This document shows, piece after piece, positions 52,031-61,139 of a DNA stretch of 64,000 bases. Location: contig CAMIPB010000007.1 in assembly GCA_946223355.1 (NCBI GenBank), positions 17,989 through 81,988 of the forward strand, in the 5' to 3' direction. The stretch's first letter is position 1, and every line of letters begins with the position of its first letter. The position numbers were made by a program, and so were the translations under genes. The notes under the pieces were generated by a model. It was not told the origin of the DNA. It saw nothing but the letters and a program-made list of their open reading frames with translations, and did not search any database. The DNA is from an uncultured Corynebacterium sp. Lineage in GTDB: Bacteria; Actinomycetota; Actinomycetes; Mycobacteriales; Mycobacteriaceae.

Positions 52031-52516
52031 ATGTCCTCCACCCTTCCCATCACAACGACGATCAAGCGGCGCAACACCTCCATCGCGTTGTTCTATGTGT
52101 CGCTGGCTACCATGCTCACTGCTGTCGTGCTCAACATCCCGTTCCAATCCCTTGCGATGGCGTTGTGGATGCTGGGCATCGGCATCGCTACAGGTTGCAT
52201 CTTCGTTATCCAACGCACCCTGTCGCCATCGGATACCTCCCCAAAGCTTGCTGATGAATACCAGCTTCGCCGCATCAGCGAATGCCGCAGTCGGGCAATG
52301 TTCGTCTACATGTTTGGCCTCATGATCATCATGCTGATTCTCCTGTTTGCACCGCTTTTGAAAAACCTGGTGTCCGAACCAGCCACCTGGGCGGAACTCG
52401 CACGCACCGTCGGCATGGCCTGCGGAATGTTGCTCATGGTTGGAACCTTTACCGCAACCAAGCACCTCGCAACCGCCAGCACTCGTGACCTCACCCAAGA
52501 GCTAAAGGAGACCTAA
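52031..52516 (+). CDS. Small membrane protein of the ABC operon (I)
   Basis: A 161-residue protein with four hydrophobic segments (about 20-37, 42-62, 92-112, 126-146) and charged loops; unknown family. It starts at the base after the XRE stop, and the next gene follows 2 nt later. Its layout recalls DUF2178-like proteins that accompany XRE regulators, but this is not certain. Likely a partner of the exporter or a sensor. Confidence 0.65.
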   Translation: MSSTLPITTTIKRRNTSIALFYVSLATMLTAVVLNIPFQSLAMALWMLGIGIATGCIFVIQRTLSPSDTSPKLADEYQLRRISECRSRAMFVYMFGLMIIMLILLFAPLLKNLVSEPATWAELARTVGMACGMLLMVGTFTATKHLATASTRDLTQELKET

Positions 52517-52518
52517 TC

Positions 52519-53061
52519 ATGGATACCCCTTTGATTAATGTCCTCGCTTCCGAGGAGAAGCGCGTTCAGCGCTGGGAACGCCGTAATGCCACTACTCCAC
52601 ACCTCACGAGCTGGGCCACACCGACCCGCACCAAACTGCTCATTACACTTATGCCCATCTTGATGTTGACCGGCCTCACGCTGATTTTCATCGGGCTGTA
52701 CCAGTCCAAAAATGCTGCTTTATACCTCGGCACGTTTGTGTGGGCTTTGAGCATGGTTCCGTGGACGATGCTTCGTATCACTATTCAAGCCAAAGACACT
52801 GCCCCTCTCGCCGTACTCGACGAGCTGGAACAGTCGGTGCTGGATAGGGGGCGCCGATTGGCACTGGGCGTCGCACTGTGGCTGCTGAGCATCGGCGGAT
52901 TCGGCGCATTTATTGCAGCCATTTTTATTGAAAACCTCCCAGGACCCGTGACGCTATGCATAATCGCGGGTGAATATATGGTTATATCAGCAATGATTGC
53001 CAGTATGTTGCCCGCTATCGTTTTCGCACTTGCCTTCAACAAACCAGTAGAGGAAGACTAG
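52519..53061 (+). CDS. Small membrane protein of the ABC operon (II)
   Basis: A 180-residue protein with four membrane segments (about 42-62, 68-88, 113-133, 145-170) and a charged N-terminal tail. It is similar in size and topology to the previous product but not obviously homologous. It starts 2 nt after it and ends 2 nt before the ABC ATPase gene. Function unknown; context points to the exporter. Confidence 0.65.
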   Translation: MDTPLINVLASEEKRVQRWERRNATTPHLTSWATPTRTKLLITLMPILMLTGLTLIFIGLYQSKNAALYLGTFVWALSMVPWTMLRITIQAKDTAPLAVLDELEQSVLDRGRRLALGVALWLLSIGGFGAFIAAIFIENLPGPVTLCIIAGEYMVISAMIASMLPAIVFALAFNKPVEED

Positions 53062-53063
53062 AA

Positions 53064-53981
53064 ATGCCAACACTAGAGATTGACCACCTAAATAAGACCT
53101 TCGGCGAGACCCGCGCGCTGGACAACATGAGCTTCACGGTTAATGACGGAGAGATGTACGGGTTCGTCGGCTCCAACGGAGCTGGTAAATCCACCACCAT
53201 GCGCATCGCACTCGGCGTTTTGTCCGCCGACTCCGGCGAAGTGCGCTTTGATGGCACACCAATTGATGATTCCAACCGCCGCCGTATCGGCTACATGCCG
53301 GAAGAACGTGGCTTGTACGGAAAAGAGAAACTCGTACCGCAGCTAGTGTTCTTTGGCCAGTTGCACGGCATGAGCAAGCCCGCCGCTAAGAAGTCCGCGG
53401 AAGACCTTTTGGAGCGCCTGGGCTTGGGCGAACGTATGGAAGATAAACTCGATGATTTATCGCTGGGAAACCAGCAGCGCGTCCAGCTCGCGGCGTCGCT
53501 TATCCATGACCCGGACATGCTGATTTTAGATGAGCCATTTTCTGGCCTGGACCCGGTGGCAGTGGAAGTCATGAGCGAAATGCTCCTAGAGCGCACCCGC
53601 CGCGGTGTGCCGGTCATCTTTTCCTCCCACCAATTGGACCTCGTCCAACGCCTGTGCGATCGCGTCGGTATCGTGACTCAAGGCCGCATGGTCGCAGAAG
53701 GCACCGTCGATGAGCTGCGTTCCCAAGGCCCACTCCTCTACGAGGTGACCACATCTGCACGAGGCTGGTACCCGCCGAACACCCGCGTCATAGAAGAGTC
53801 TGCACACGCAGTCCTCCTCGAGGCACAGTCCACGGACCAGGACCAGGAGATCCTCCACGCCGCGCTTGCCGCCGGCCCAGTTCACTCCTTTGGACGCAAG
53901 GTTCCGGATCTCACCGAGCTTTTCCGTGAGGTCGTCGAATCCCCATCCGCCACCACCCCTGCTACCGGAGAGGTCGCATAA
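53064..53981 (+). CDS. ABC transporter ATP-binding protein (NatA/drug-export type)
   Basis: A 305-residue ATPase. Walker A GSNGAGKST at about 36-44, Q-loop YMPEERG, signature LSLGNQQRV, Walker B MLILDEPFSGLDP and the H-loop SSHQLD are all present. The C-terminal ~85 residues form the accessory domain of NatA-like exporters. It pairs with the permease encoded 2 nt downstream. The set could export Na+, a lipid or a peptide/bacteriocin; the sequence does not decide. Confidence 0.92.
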   Translation: MPTLEIDHLNKTFGETRALDNMSFTVNDGEMYGFVGSNGAGKSTTMRIALGVLSADSGEVRFDGTPIDDSNRRRIGYMPEERGLYGKEKLVPQLVFFGQLHGMSKPAAKKSAEDLLERLGLGERMEDKLDDLSLGNQQRVQLAASLIHDPDMLILDEPFSGLDPVAVEVMSEMLLERTRRGVPVIFSSHQLDLVQRLCDRVGIVTQGRMVAEGTVDELRSQGPLLYEVTTSARGWYPPNTRVIEESAHAVLLEAQSTDQDQEILHAALAAGPVHSFGRKVPDLTELFREVVESPSATTPATGEVA

Positions 53982-53983
53982 CA

Positions 53984-55216
53984 ATGAACACTCAGAATTA
54001 CTCTTCATTCAACACGATTAAAACGGTGGCAGCCCGCGAAATCGCGGTGACCATGCGCACCAAGTCCATCATTATCTCAATCATCATCACCCTATTAGTT
54101 GCGCTCGGCGCGATCGGCGCGATGGCGTATTTCAACGCCAAGGATGAGGCAAAGGGAGCTGATTCCATCGCAGTCGTGGGCATGGCACCGGAGTCTTTTT
54201 CCTCTGATTCCCTCAATGCGGAAAAGGTAAAAGACCGCGCCGAAGCTAAGGCAAAAGTGGAAAACGGCGACGTCGAGGCCGCACTCGTGCCACTCGGCGA
54301 GGACGCTTCCGCTAAAGAAGCTGCCACCAAAGGCTGGGAATTGCTATTCGACGGCAACCCGGACACAAAGCTCACGAACCAGGTCCAGGCAATCGTAGCG
54401 GCTAATGCCACCAATTTTGGCTTAGCGCAGATGGACATTGATCCAGCTGAGTTAGCCAAAGTAACTCCTAATTCAACCGTGACACCACAAGACATCTCTT
54501 TTGGAGAAGGTGAAGATGGCAAGGGCGGCGAGGCCAACATGGCAGCCATGCTCACCGTACTGGGCGGAATCATGGTCATCATCTTCGTGGTTATGCTGTT
54601 TGCCGGAAACATCGGCGGCCGAGTTACAGAGGAAAAGTCTTCCCGCGTCGTAGAAATTGTGCTTTCCTCGGTCCGCCCGCTGGACTTTCTCGCGGGCAAG
54701 CTAGTGGGCAATACGTTGTTTGGTTTCTTGTGCAGCTTTGTCATCGTCGCTGCAGCTGGTACCGCGCTCTACTTTTCCGGGCTGCTGGACGGCATGGACT
54801 TTGACTGGTCCATCCTGCCACTACTTTTGGTCGCGCTGCTGCTAGGTCTGATGTTCTTCGGTTCGCTGTACGCTGCCGCAGGTGCAATGGTTTTGCGCAC
54901 CGAGGATCTGCAATCCACCCAGACGCCAATCCTTTTCCTGGTGATGGCCACGATGTACATTCCGATGTTCGGTTGGATGAACACTGACGCCACCTGGATG
55001 CAGCTGATGGCCTGGATACCACCGTTTTCTATGGGCGTTGCGCCATTGCAGATGGCAGCGGGCAACATGTCACTCGGCATGGTATTGCTCAGCTACCTCA
55101 TTTTCGCAGTCACCACGTTCGCGGTTTTGTGGTTTGTTTCCCGCATCTACCGCCGCGCCATCTTGAACAACGGCAAGAAGTTGACCTGGCGCCAGGCGTT
55201 TTCAGCAAAGGGCTAA
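53984..55216 (+). CDS. ABC-2 type permease (NatB-like)
   Basis: A 410-residue membrane subunit with one N-terminal helix, a ~150-residue extracytoplasmic domain (about 45-180), and five to six C-terminal helices. GRVTEEKSSRVVEIVLSSVRPLDFLAGKLVGN is the diagnostic ABC-2 motif, with NatB-like architecture. It is coupled to the ATPase gene by a 2-nt gap. The XPB gene's -10 box overlaps its stop codon. Confidence 0.9.
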   Translation: MNTQNYSSFNTIKTVAAREIAVTMRTKSIIISIIITLLVALGAIGAMAYFNAKDEAKGADSIAVVGMAPESFSSDSLNAEKVKDRAEAKAKVENGDVEAALVPLGEDASAKEAATKGWELLFDGNPDTKLTNQVQAIVAANATNFGLAQMDIDPAELAKVTPNSTVTPQDISFGEGEDGKGGEANMAAMLTVLGGIMVIIFVVMLFAGNIGGRVTEEKSSRVVEIVLSSVRPLDFLAGKLVGNTLFGFLCSFVIVAAAGTALYFSGLLDGMDFDWSILPLLLVALLLGLMFFGSLYAAAGAMVLRTEDLQSTQTPILFLVMATMYIPMFGWMNTDATWMQLMAWIPPFSMGVAPLQMAAGNMSLGMVLLSYLIFAVTTFAVLWFVSRIYRRAILNNGKKLTWRQAFSAKG

Positions 55217-55219
55217 AAT
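55214..55219 (+). promoter_or_regulatory. -10 box of leaderless XPB gene, overlapping the permease stop
   Basis: TAAAAT, whose first three bases are the permease stop codon, followed by 7 nt and the XPB ATG. There is no ribosome site, so XPB seems to keep its own promoter. Confidence 0.5.
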
Positions 55220-55226
55220 ATAGCCC

Positions 55227-56885
55227 ATGGCTTTGGGAGATGGTCCACTAATCGTTCAATCGGACAAAACAGTTCTTTTGGAAGTTGACCACCCAAAGGC
55301 AGCGCTCGCCCGCATGGCACTTGCGCCTTTCGCGGAGCTTGAGCGCGCCCCCGAGCACGTGCACACCTACCGCATCACTCCCCTCGCACTGTGGAACGCC
55401 CGCGCCGCCGGGCACGACGCGGAACAGGTGGTTCACGTGCTCGAAACATATTCCCGGTTCCCGGTCCCCCAAGCATTGCTTATCGACGTCGCGGAGACCA
55501 TGTCCCGCTATGGCCGCGTCCGCTTGCTCAAGCACCCCGCTCACGGCTTGGTGCTCGAATCGCAGGAGCCTCCCATTCTGGAGGAGCTTACTCGCCACAA
55601 GAAAGTTGGCGCGATGCTGGGCGCGCGCATTGATAACGAGACAATTTCGGTTCCACCTTCAGAACGCGGCCGGTTGAAACAAGAACTGCTCAAAATTGAC
55701 TGGCCCGCAGAAGATCTCGCAGGCTTCGTCGATGGCGAGGCCCACCCCATCGCGCTGAGCACCTCTAATGAGTCCTGGGCGATGCGCGATTACCAGGTCT
55801 ATGCCACCGACGCGTTCTGGGAAGGCGGCTCCGGCGTGGTGGTACTACCCTGTGGTGCGGGTAAAACTATTGTCGGCGCTGCCGCGATGGCAAAGGCACA
55901 AGCCACCACCTTGATTTTGGTCACCAATACTGTTGCTGGCCGCCAATGGAAAAACGAGCTTTTAAAGCGCACCACGCTCACCGAGCAGGAAATCGGCGAA
56001 TATTCTGGTGAGAAGAAAGAAATCAAGCCAGTGACCATCGCCACCTACCAAGTGGTTACCCGCAAAACGAAGGGCGAATACCGCGCCCTGGAGCTTTTCG
56101 ATTCCCGCGACTGGGGCCTTATCATCTACGATGAGGTGCATCTTCTCCCCGCCCCGGTCTTCCGCATGACCAGCGACTTGCAATCACGCCGTCGCCTGGG
56201 TCTGACCGCCACCCTGGTCCGCGAGGATGGCATGGAAGGTGACGTCTTCTCACTCATCGGACCAAAGCGTTACGACGCCCCCTGGAAAGACCTAGAGATG
56301 CAGGGCTACATCGCCACCGCTGAATGCACGGAAGTACGCACCACCATGACCGAGTCTGAGCGCATGGTCTATGCCACGGCGGAATCCCGTGACCGCTACC
56401 GCCTGGCGGCGTCTGCGGGGCAGAAGAACGCGGTCGTCGATAAGCTGCTGAAAAAGCACGACGGCCAGCAAGCACTCATCATCGGCGCCTACCTGGACCA
56501 GCTTGAAGACATCGCCGCACATACTGGCGCGCCTGTCATCCATGGCAAGACGTCCAACGCCAAACGGGAAAAGCTCTTCCAGCAGTTTAGAGATAAAGAA
56601 ATAGCCACCCTGGTTGTCTCCAAGGTGGCTAACTTCTCCATCGATCTCCCGGAAGCCGCTGTGGCGATCCAGGTTTCAGGCTCGTTTGGTTCCCGGCAAG
56701 AAGAAGCCCAGCGCCTGGGCCGGTTGCTCCGCCCCAAGCAAGGCGATAATGAGGCCCATTTCTACACCGTTGTCACCCGCGACAGCCTTGATGCCACCTA
56801 CGCTATACATCGCCAGCGCTTCCTCGCGGAGCAGGGCTACGCCTATCGCATTATCGACGCCGACAAGCTCGACGAGCTGCCGTAG
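55227..56885 (+). CDS. XPB/Ssl2-type DNA repair helicase
   Basis: A 552-residue superfamily 2 helicase. An N-terminal damage-recognition-like domain (1-180) precedes the core: Walker A LPCGAGKT (207-214), DEVH near 305, LGLTATLVREDG, and motif VI EAQRLGRLLRPK. It matches the bacterial XPB (UvrB-independent) helicases of Actinobacteria. It belongs with the helicase-associated gene at 49.4 kb, from which the ABC operon has separated it. Confidence 0.92.
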   Translation: MALGDGPLIVQSDKTVLLEVDHPKAALARMALAPFAELERAPEHVHTYRITPLALWNARAAGHDAEQVVHVLETYSRFPVPQALLIDVAETMSRYGRVRLLKHPAHGLVLESQEPPILEELTRHKKVGAMLGARIDNETISVPPSERGRLKQELLKIDWPAEDLAGFVDGEAHPIALSTSNESWAMRDYQVYATDAFWEGGSGVVVLPCGAGKTIVGAAAMAKAQATTLILVTNTVAGRQWKNELLKRTTLTEQEIGEYSGEKKEIKPVTIATYQVVTRKTKGEYRALELFDSRDWGLIIYDEVHLLPAPVFRMTSDLQSRRRLGLTATLVREDGMEGDVFSLIGPKRYDAPWKDLEMQGYIATAECTEVRTTMTESERMVYATAESRDRYRLAASAGQKNAVVDKLLKKHDGQQALIIGAYLDQLEDIAAHTGAPVIHGKTSNAKREKLFQQFRDKEIATLVVSKVANFSIDLPEAAVAIQVSGSFGSRQEEAQRLGRLLRPKQGDNEAHFYTVVTRDSLDATYAIHRQRFLAEQGYAYRIIDADKLDELP

Positions 56886-56887
56886 TT

Positions 56888-57553
56888 TTACAACACAAGC
56901 AGGTCGTACTTCGTGTTCTTAACCTCGCTTAGCCGCTTGCGTGCACGATCCAATTTGGCCCACTGCTCATCCGGAATGGACTTGCGGGCAATCTTGACTA
57001 CCTCTTGGTCAGGAGTTCCCCATGCAATCGGCATTGGCGTGATCTGCTGCCAGTGCTCCTGATCATCAGTGGACCTGTGCCCAGAAACTGCCGCTACCGG
57101 AATCTTGGTTCCAACCGCGCGTTTATCCAGTCCATGAATACGCGTAACGGTACGCAAACACGCTGCCCACCGCGGCGGCAACTGCGGGTCGACGTTCGTG
57201 TTCACGAGCGCCATGAGCACCATGTCACGCTCATTGACCTCTGCGATCACACCCGGCGCCAATGGGTACGTGTCATAGAGCTCCTGCGCGGTGCCTACTT
57301 TCCGCGCTGCCACCACACCGATAATCGCGATGATCACACCCAGGATTCCCAGGCCCACGCCTACCGTAAACGCCCAGGCTCTGTTCCCCAGCAAGAAATA
57401 GGCCGCCACCGCAGCAGCAATGACTAGCAGCCCCATGATGAGGCCACTCGTACGCAACCGCGCCGAGTCCTTGAGCAACTCGTTGTTCTGCTTGGCAAAG
57501 GACTCATCTACGTCAAACTTGAAAATCTTCACAGGGCCATAGTCTATCTGCAT
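56888..57553 (-). CDS. DUF3239-like membrane protein
   Basis: A 221-residue protein. Two adjacent hydrophobic helices (about 38-60 and 62-84) follow a charged N-terminus, and a ~135-residue cytoplasmic or extracytoplasmic domain follows (AQELYDTYPLAPGVIAEVNERDMVLMALVNTNVDP, then a conserved Pro-rich middle and a basic end). It resembles the corynebacterial DUF3239 family; function unknown. It is convergent with the XPB gene, 2 nt away. Confidence 0.65.
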   Translation of the reverse strand: MQIDYGPVKIFKFDVDESFAKQNNELLKDSARLRTSGLIMGLLVIAAAVAAYFLLGNRAWAFTVGVGLGILGVIIAIIGVVAARKVGTAQELYDTYPLAPGVIAEVNERDMVLMALVNTNVDPQLPPRWAACLRTVTRIHGLDKRAVGTKIPVAAVSGHRSTDDQEHWQQITPMPIAWGTPDQEVVKIARKSIPDEQWAKLDRARKRLSEVKNTKYDLLVL

Positions 57554-57574
57554 CGGACTGCAAAGCGATATCTG

Positions 57575-58378
57575 TTAGATCAGTTCAAATTCCATTCCAG
57601 GAGCCACCATGGTCACCTTGCCGGGGAATATGGTTTGGACCTCTTTATAAATGTCATCCGAATGCTCGGGGTCTGCGAGGTGGGTGACCAGAAGATGTTG
57701 AGCCGCAGCCTGGGAAGCTAACTCCGCTACTGTATGTCCATCTAGGTGCCCGTGTCCGCTAACGTCCACTTTGTCCGCAGCACGGTAGGTGCACTCAGCA
57801 AGCAAGAACTTGGAGTCTGACGCAAACTTCTCCAGTTCTTCGGTGTACGCAGTATCTGCTGTGTACACAAACCCAAGTTCTGGAAACTTGATGCTCATAG
57901 TCGGGACTGGATGGTCAGCAACGATTGTTTCTACACGCAATCCCGCCACATCAAATGACTCACCAGGATTACGAACCTGGATATCAAACTGTGTGGAGAG
58001 AGGGGTTTTCATTGTTTCCAGGCTCGGAATGCCGAACACTTCATCTAACGATGGCAAACGCTTCGTCAAGTCTTCCGGCGCAATTAGAGGTATCGGTGGC
58101 AGTACTTCCGGGAAGGACCGCCGGTACGCCAGCACGGTCAGGTCAGCGCAGTGATCAGCATGAGAATGGGATACCAGAAGTGCGGTAACCCGATCCAACA
58201 TTTGATTCTTTGCAAGCGTGGCTATTACTCCAGGACCGCAATCTATCAGGATTCCCTCTCTCCGCTCACCCGAAGTTACTTCAAGCAGATAACCTGATGC
58301 TGCACCAAGAGCTGTCGGGGCGCATGCAGACGCTCCGATAATAGTTAGTTTTGCTGTCATTTGCTTGTCGCTGTTCAT
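57575..58378 (-). CDS. Metallo-beta-lactamase-fold hydrolase (RNase Z-like) of the transport operon
   Basis: A 267-residue MBL-fold hydrolase. The metal motif SHSHADHCADL and later Asp and His residues (YTADTAYTEE, LLAECTY, GHLDGHTVAELA, LLVTHLADPEH) are in order. It groups with RNase Z/arylsulfatase-like and cyclic phosphodiesterase types. It has no signal peptide, so it is cytosolic. The ATG at 58376-58378 overlaps the ATPase stop by one base, so it is the last gene of the operon and probably processes the imported compound. Confidence 0.85.
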   Translation of the reverse strand: MNSDKQMTAKLTIIGASACAPTALGAASGYLLEVTSGERREGILIDCGPGVIATLAKNQMLDRVTALLVSHSHADHCADLTVLAYRRSFPEVLPPIPLIAPEDLTKRLPSLDEVFGIPSLETMKTPLSTQFDIQVRNPGESFDVAGLRVETIVADHPVPTMSIKFPELGFVYTADTAYTEELEKFASDSKFLLAECTYRAADKVDVSGHGHLDGHTVAELASQAAAQHLLVTHLADPEHSDDIYKEVQTIFPGKVTMVAPGMEFELI

Positions 58379-59457
58379 TAATTTACCTCCGGAACCTTTC
58401 TCTCATTACTAGCGACTACCTCAACGCGCTGCCCACGCTCTAGCGTACGTTGCGAGCGCGCAGGAACAACGAGTTGTTGTTCCGAGTACCCATCCAGTTG
58501 AACCTTGGCGCTGAAAACGTCACCGTGGAATTCACAATCGATGACTTGGCCTCGAGCTGCACCGGAATCGGACGTATCACTCGCATACGCCACAAAGTCG
58601 ATCGACCGCACAGCAAGATGGCTGCCGTTTCCACCCGAAGTCGGAACACTTAGATCTGGAACGACCTCGCAACGCCCTGCTGAAGTGCGTGACAAGATCG
58701 GCACAATCGCAGCATTACCCAAGAATGTTGCGACCCAGGAGTTTTCTGGATGTGCCCACACGTCTTCGGGAGGACCGGCCTGGACCAACTGGCCGTTCTT
58801 CATCACAACCAGATGATCGGCCATGGCGAGCGCTTCCTCCTGATCATGGGTAACCATGATCGTTGTAACACCTGCGTCACGAATCATTGATCGTAGGTGG
58901 CTTCGCAGTGCTCCTCGGAGTTGGGGATCCAAGGCAGCCAATGGTTCATCCAGGAGAAGCATTTTTGGGTACGGAGCTAGAGCTCGGGCGATTGCTACGC
59001 GCTGACGCTGCCCGCCCGATAGCTCGTCTACCGCTCGGTCGGCAAACTCTGACATCTGACAAAGATCAAGAATCTCGTTGACACGCTCTGCCCGATCTTT
59101 CTTAGAGTATTTTTGTGCGCGCAGGCCAAATGAAACATTGCTCTTTACATCCATGTGCTCGAACAGGGCATACTGCTGTGGAACCCAACCAATTCTACGT
59201 TTAGCCATGGGGATTTCAGTGACGTCCTCGCCCCCGATCGCAACTGTTCCAATGTCTGGAACTATCATGCCGCCGACTGCTTTCAGTAGAGTCGATTTGC
59301 CACACCCCGAAGGGCCGACCAGAGCGCTGATTGAACCGGCATCCACAGAGACGTTAATATCGCTCAACGCGTTCCGCTCGTTTCCTGGGTATCCATAACT
59401 AACATCCGTAATTTCAAGGGAAGCGGCCACTGCATTGTGGTCTTTAGACTTGGCCAT
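58378..59457 (-). CDS. ABC transporter ATPase (Fe3+/polyamine/phosphonate importer type)
   Basis: A 359-residue ATPase. Walker A GPSGCGKST, Q-loop WVPQQYALF, signature LSGGQRQRV, Walker B LLLDEPLAALDP and a C-terminal TOBE-like domain (about 240-355) put it in the PotA/FbpC/PhnT group. It drives the two permeases encoded 3 nt upstream. The TOBE domain usually mediates regulation by ligand or signal. Confidence 0.9.
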   Translation of the reverse strand: MAKSKDHNAVAASLEITDVSYGYPGNERNALSDINVSVDAGSISALVGPSGCGKSTLLKAVGGMIVPDIGTVAIGGEDVTEIPMAKRRIGWVPQQYALFEHMDVKSNVSFGLRAQKYSKKDRAERVNEILDLCQMSEFADRAVDELSGGQRQRVAIARALAPYPKMLLLDEPLAALDPQLRGALRSHLRSMIRDAGVTTIMVTHDQEEALAMADHLVVMKNGQLVQAGPPEDVWAHPENSWVATFLGNAAIVPILSRTSAGRCEVVPDLSVPTSGGNGSHLAVRSIDFVAYASDTSDSGAARGQVIDCEFHGDVFSAKVQLDGYSEQQLVVPARSQRTLERGQRVEVVASNERKVPEVN

Positions 59458-59460
59458 GAG

Positions 59461-60291
59461 CTATGCATCTCCAGATTGGTTGGTTTGGAATTTTTCTAAC
59501 AGTATTGCGGGGATAATAACCATCGCCAGGAAAATTATGGTTTGAGCAGCAGCCTGCTCAATTCGACCTGTTAGATAGCTATCGAAGAGGAACACAGGCA
59601 TTGGCTGCGCAGTTGGGGTAAAGAGGAAAAACGAGACGTTGAACTCTCCGAGAGATAGAGTCACGACCATCAGGATTCCGCCAAATAGAGCTCTCCGAAT
59701 TGCGGGAAGAGTAATCGTGAAAAATGTACGAATCGGCTCCATTCCAAGCGAAGCTGCCACCACTTCCTGTTGTTTTAGCCCCGGGCTATCCATCGCCGGG
59801 ATCAGGGTGCCCAAAAGGAACGGGACCGTATAAAGGACGTGACCTGCGATCAGGAGCCAGCCTCCTTCTCTCAGATGAGGAAAAGAAAGAATGAGACCCA
59901 GGCCTATGGCGATTCCGGGAATCGCGATAGGCAATGAAGACATAGAGTGAAGCAAATTTCGTCCTGGAAATTCATACCGCGTGATAAACCATGCTGCAGG
60001 TAGGGCCACAACAAGATCGATCACCAGGACGATGGCCATGATTTGAAGGCTGACCATCACTGCTTGGTCCATTCTCTCCCAAGCCCGCTCAAACCATTGG
60101 AGAGTCAACCCATTAAATGGTCCTTTAACCCAACTTTGGCTGAGAGAAACAACTACGACAATTGGAATGGGCAATAAAGTAATAATTGACGCGACGATCG
60201 CTGCAGCACGTCCGATGCGTTCTACCGGGTCGATGCTTGGCCGTGACTTCCTTTGCTTAGCCGTCAAATTTTCAGTGGAAATGCCACTCAT
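59461..60291 (-). CDS. ABC importer permease (second)
   Basis: A 276-residue inner-membrane permease with about six helices. The EAA motif EVVAASLGMEPIRTFFTITLPAIRRALFGG-type loop near residues 180-205 contacts the ATPase. The start at 60291 overlaps the previous stop (ATGA), so it is translationally coupled; an in-frame ATG at 60324 is rejected. It belongs to the CysTW/FbpB permease family and forms a heterodimer with the permease upstream. Confidence 0.9.
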   Translation of the reverse strand: MSGISTENLTAKQRKSRPSIDPVERIGRAAAIVASIITLLPIPIVVVVSLSQSWVKGPFNGLTLQWFERAWERMDQAVMVSLQIMAIVLVIDLVVALPAAWFITRYEFPGRNLLHSMSSLPIAIPGIAIGLGLILSFPHLREGGWLLIAGHVLYTVPFLLGTLIPAMDSPGLKQQEVVAASLGMEPIRTFFTITLPAIRRALFGGILMVVTLSLGEFNVSFFLFTPTAQPMPVFLFDSYLTGRIEQAAAQTIIFLAMVIIPAILLEKFQTNQSGDA

Positions 60292-61139
60292 ACTTTCGAG
60301 CTCACCACCTTTTTGCTGCCCCACGCGTTAACTCCCACAAGAACTGTTGTAGTGACCGTGGCCAATATCAAACTGAGGGTCGCGGCAGTTGCGGGTTGAA
60401 AATTATCTGTAAACGCAGCTGCAATTTCGAGGGGCATCACGCGCAGACCCCGGGACAGTGTCGCTGCAGTGCCGTATGCCCCGAAAGCCGTTGCAAATGT
60501 AAGAACACTTGCACTGGCAATTGCCGGTTTCAAGGCCGGTAAAACGACCCGCTTATAAATCGTGGCTGTTCCTGCACCAAGCGAGCGCGCTGAGTTGATC
60601 ACTTCCCTGCTGACGTCTTCAGAGGCGCCTCGAATAATCAGTACAACACGAGGTATCTGAAAATACACGTAGCCTAATGTCAACCCTGCCCATGTATAGG
60701 CGAATTGCATGCGCCGCTCGCCGGTAGTTGCTTCAAAGAGCAGAGGCACTACTCCGGTATTTCCCACCAAAAGGATAATGAAAAAACCAATCACTATACC
60801 TGGAAGGCTCATGGGAATCGAGAGAGCCACCGCGAGCAACTTTCCCAGCAGGGATCTATCAGAGCTGATGTACAAGCCTGCTGGGACACAAATAACCAAA
60901 GCGATGATGGTTGACAACGAAGCCAGGAAAGCTGTTATCAGCACCGACATTAAATACCGCCGGCTTGTTAGCACTTCGATGTACCTAACTATTGTGAATC
61001 CACCAGCATCTGATGTAAAGCTTTGTATAGCCAGTGTGACCATCGGCCACACCAATACGAAGCCCAATACGACTACTAGTGGAACAACGAGTACAGAAGC
61101 ACGAAACGACGGTGCTGGGAGAGCTGTACGTCTACCCAT
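60288..61139 (-). CDS. ABC importer permease (first)
   Basis: A 283-residue permease with about six helices and the EAA loop EVINSARSLGAGTATIYKRVVLPALKPAIAS. The ATG overlaps the upstream lipoprotein stop (TAATG), so the operon is translated as a chain. It resembles FbpB/PhnU-type permeases for iron, polyamine or aminoethylphosphonate systems. Confidence 0.9.
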   Translation of the reverse strand: MGRRTALPAPSFRASVLVVPLVVVLGFVLVWPMVTLAIQSFTSDAGGFTIVRYIEVLTSRRYLMSVLITAFLASLSTIIALVICVPAGLYISSDRSLLGKLLAVALSIPMSLPGIVIGFFIILLVGNTGVVPLLFEATTGERRMQFAYTWAGLTLGYVYFQIPRVVLIIRGASEDVSREVINSARSLGAGTATIYKRVVLPALKPAIASASVLTFATAFGAYGTAATLSRGLRVMPLEIAAAFTDNFQPATAATLSLILATVTTTVLVGVNAWGSKKVVSSKV

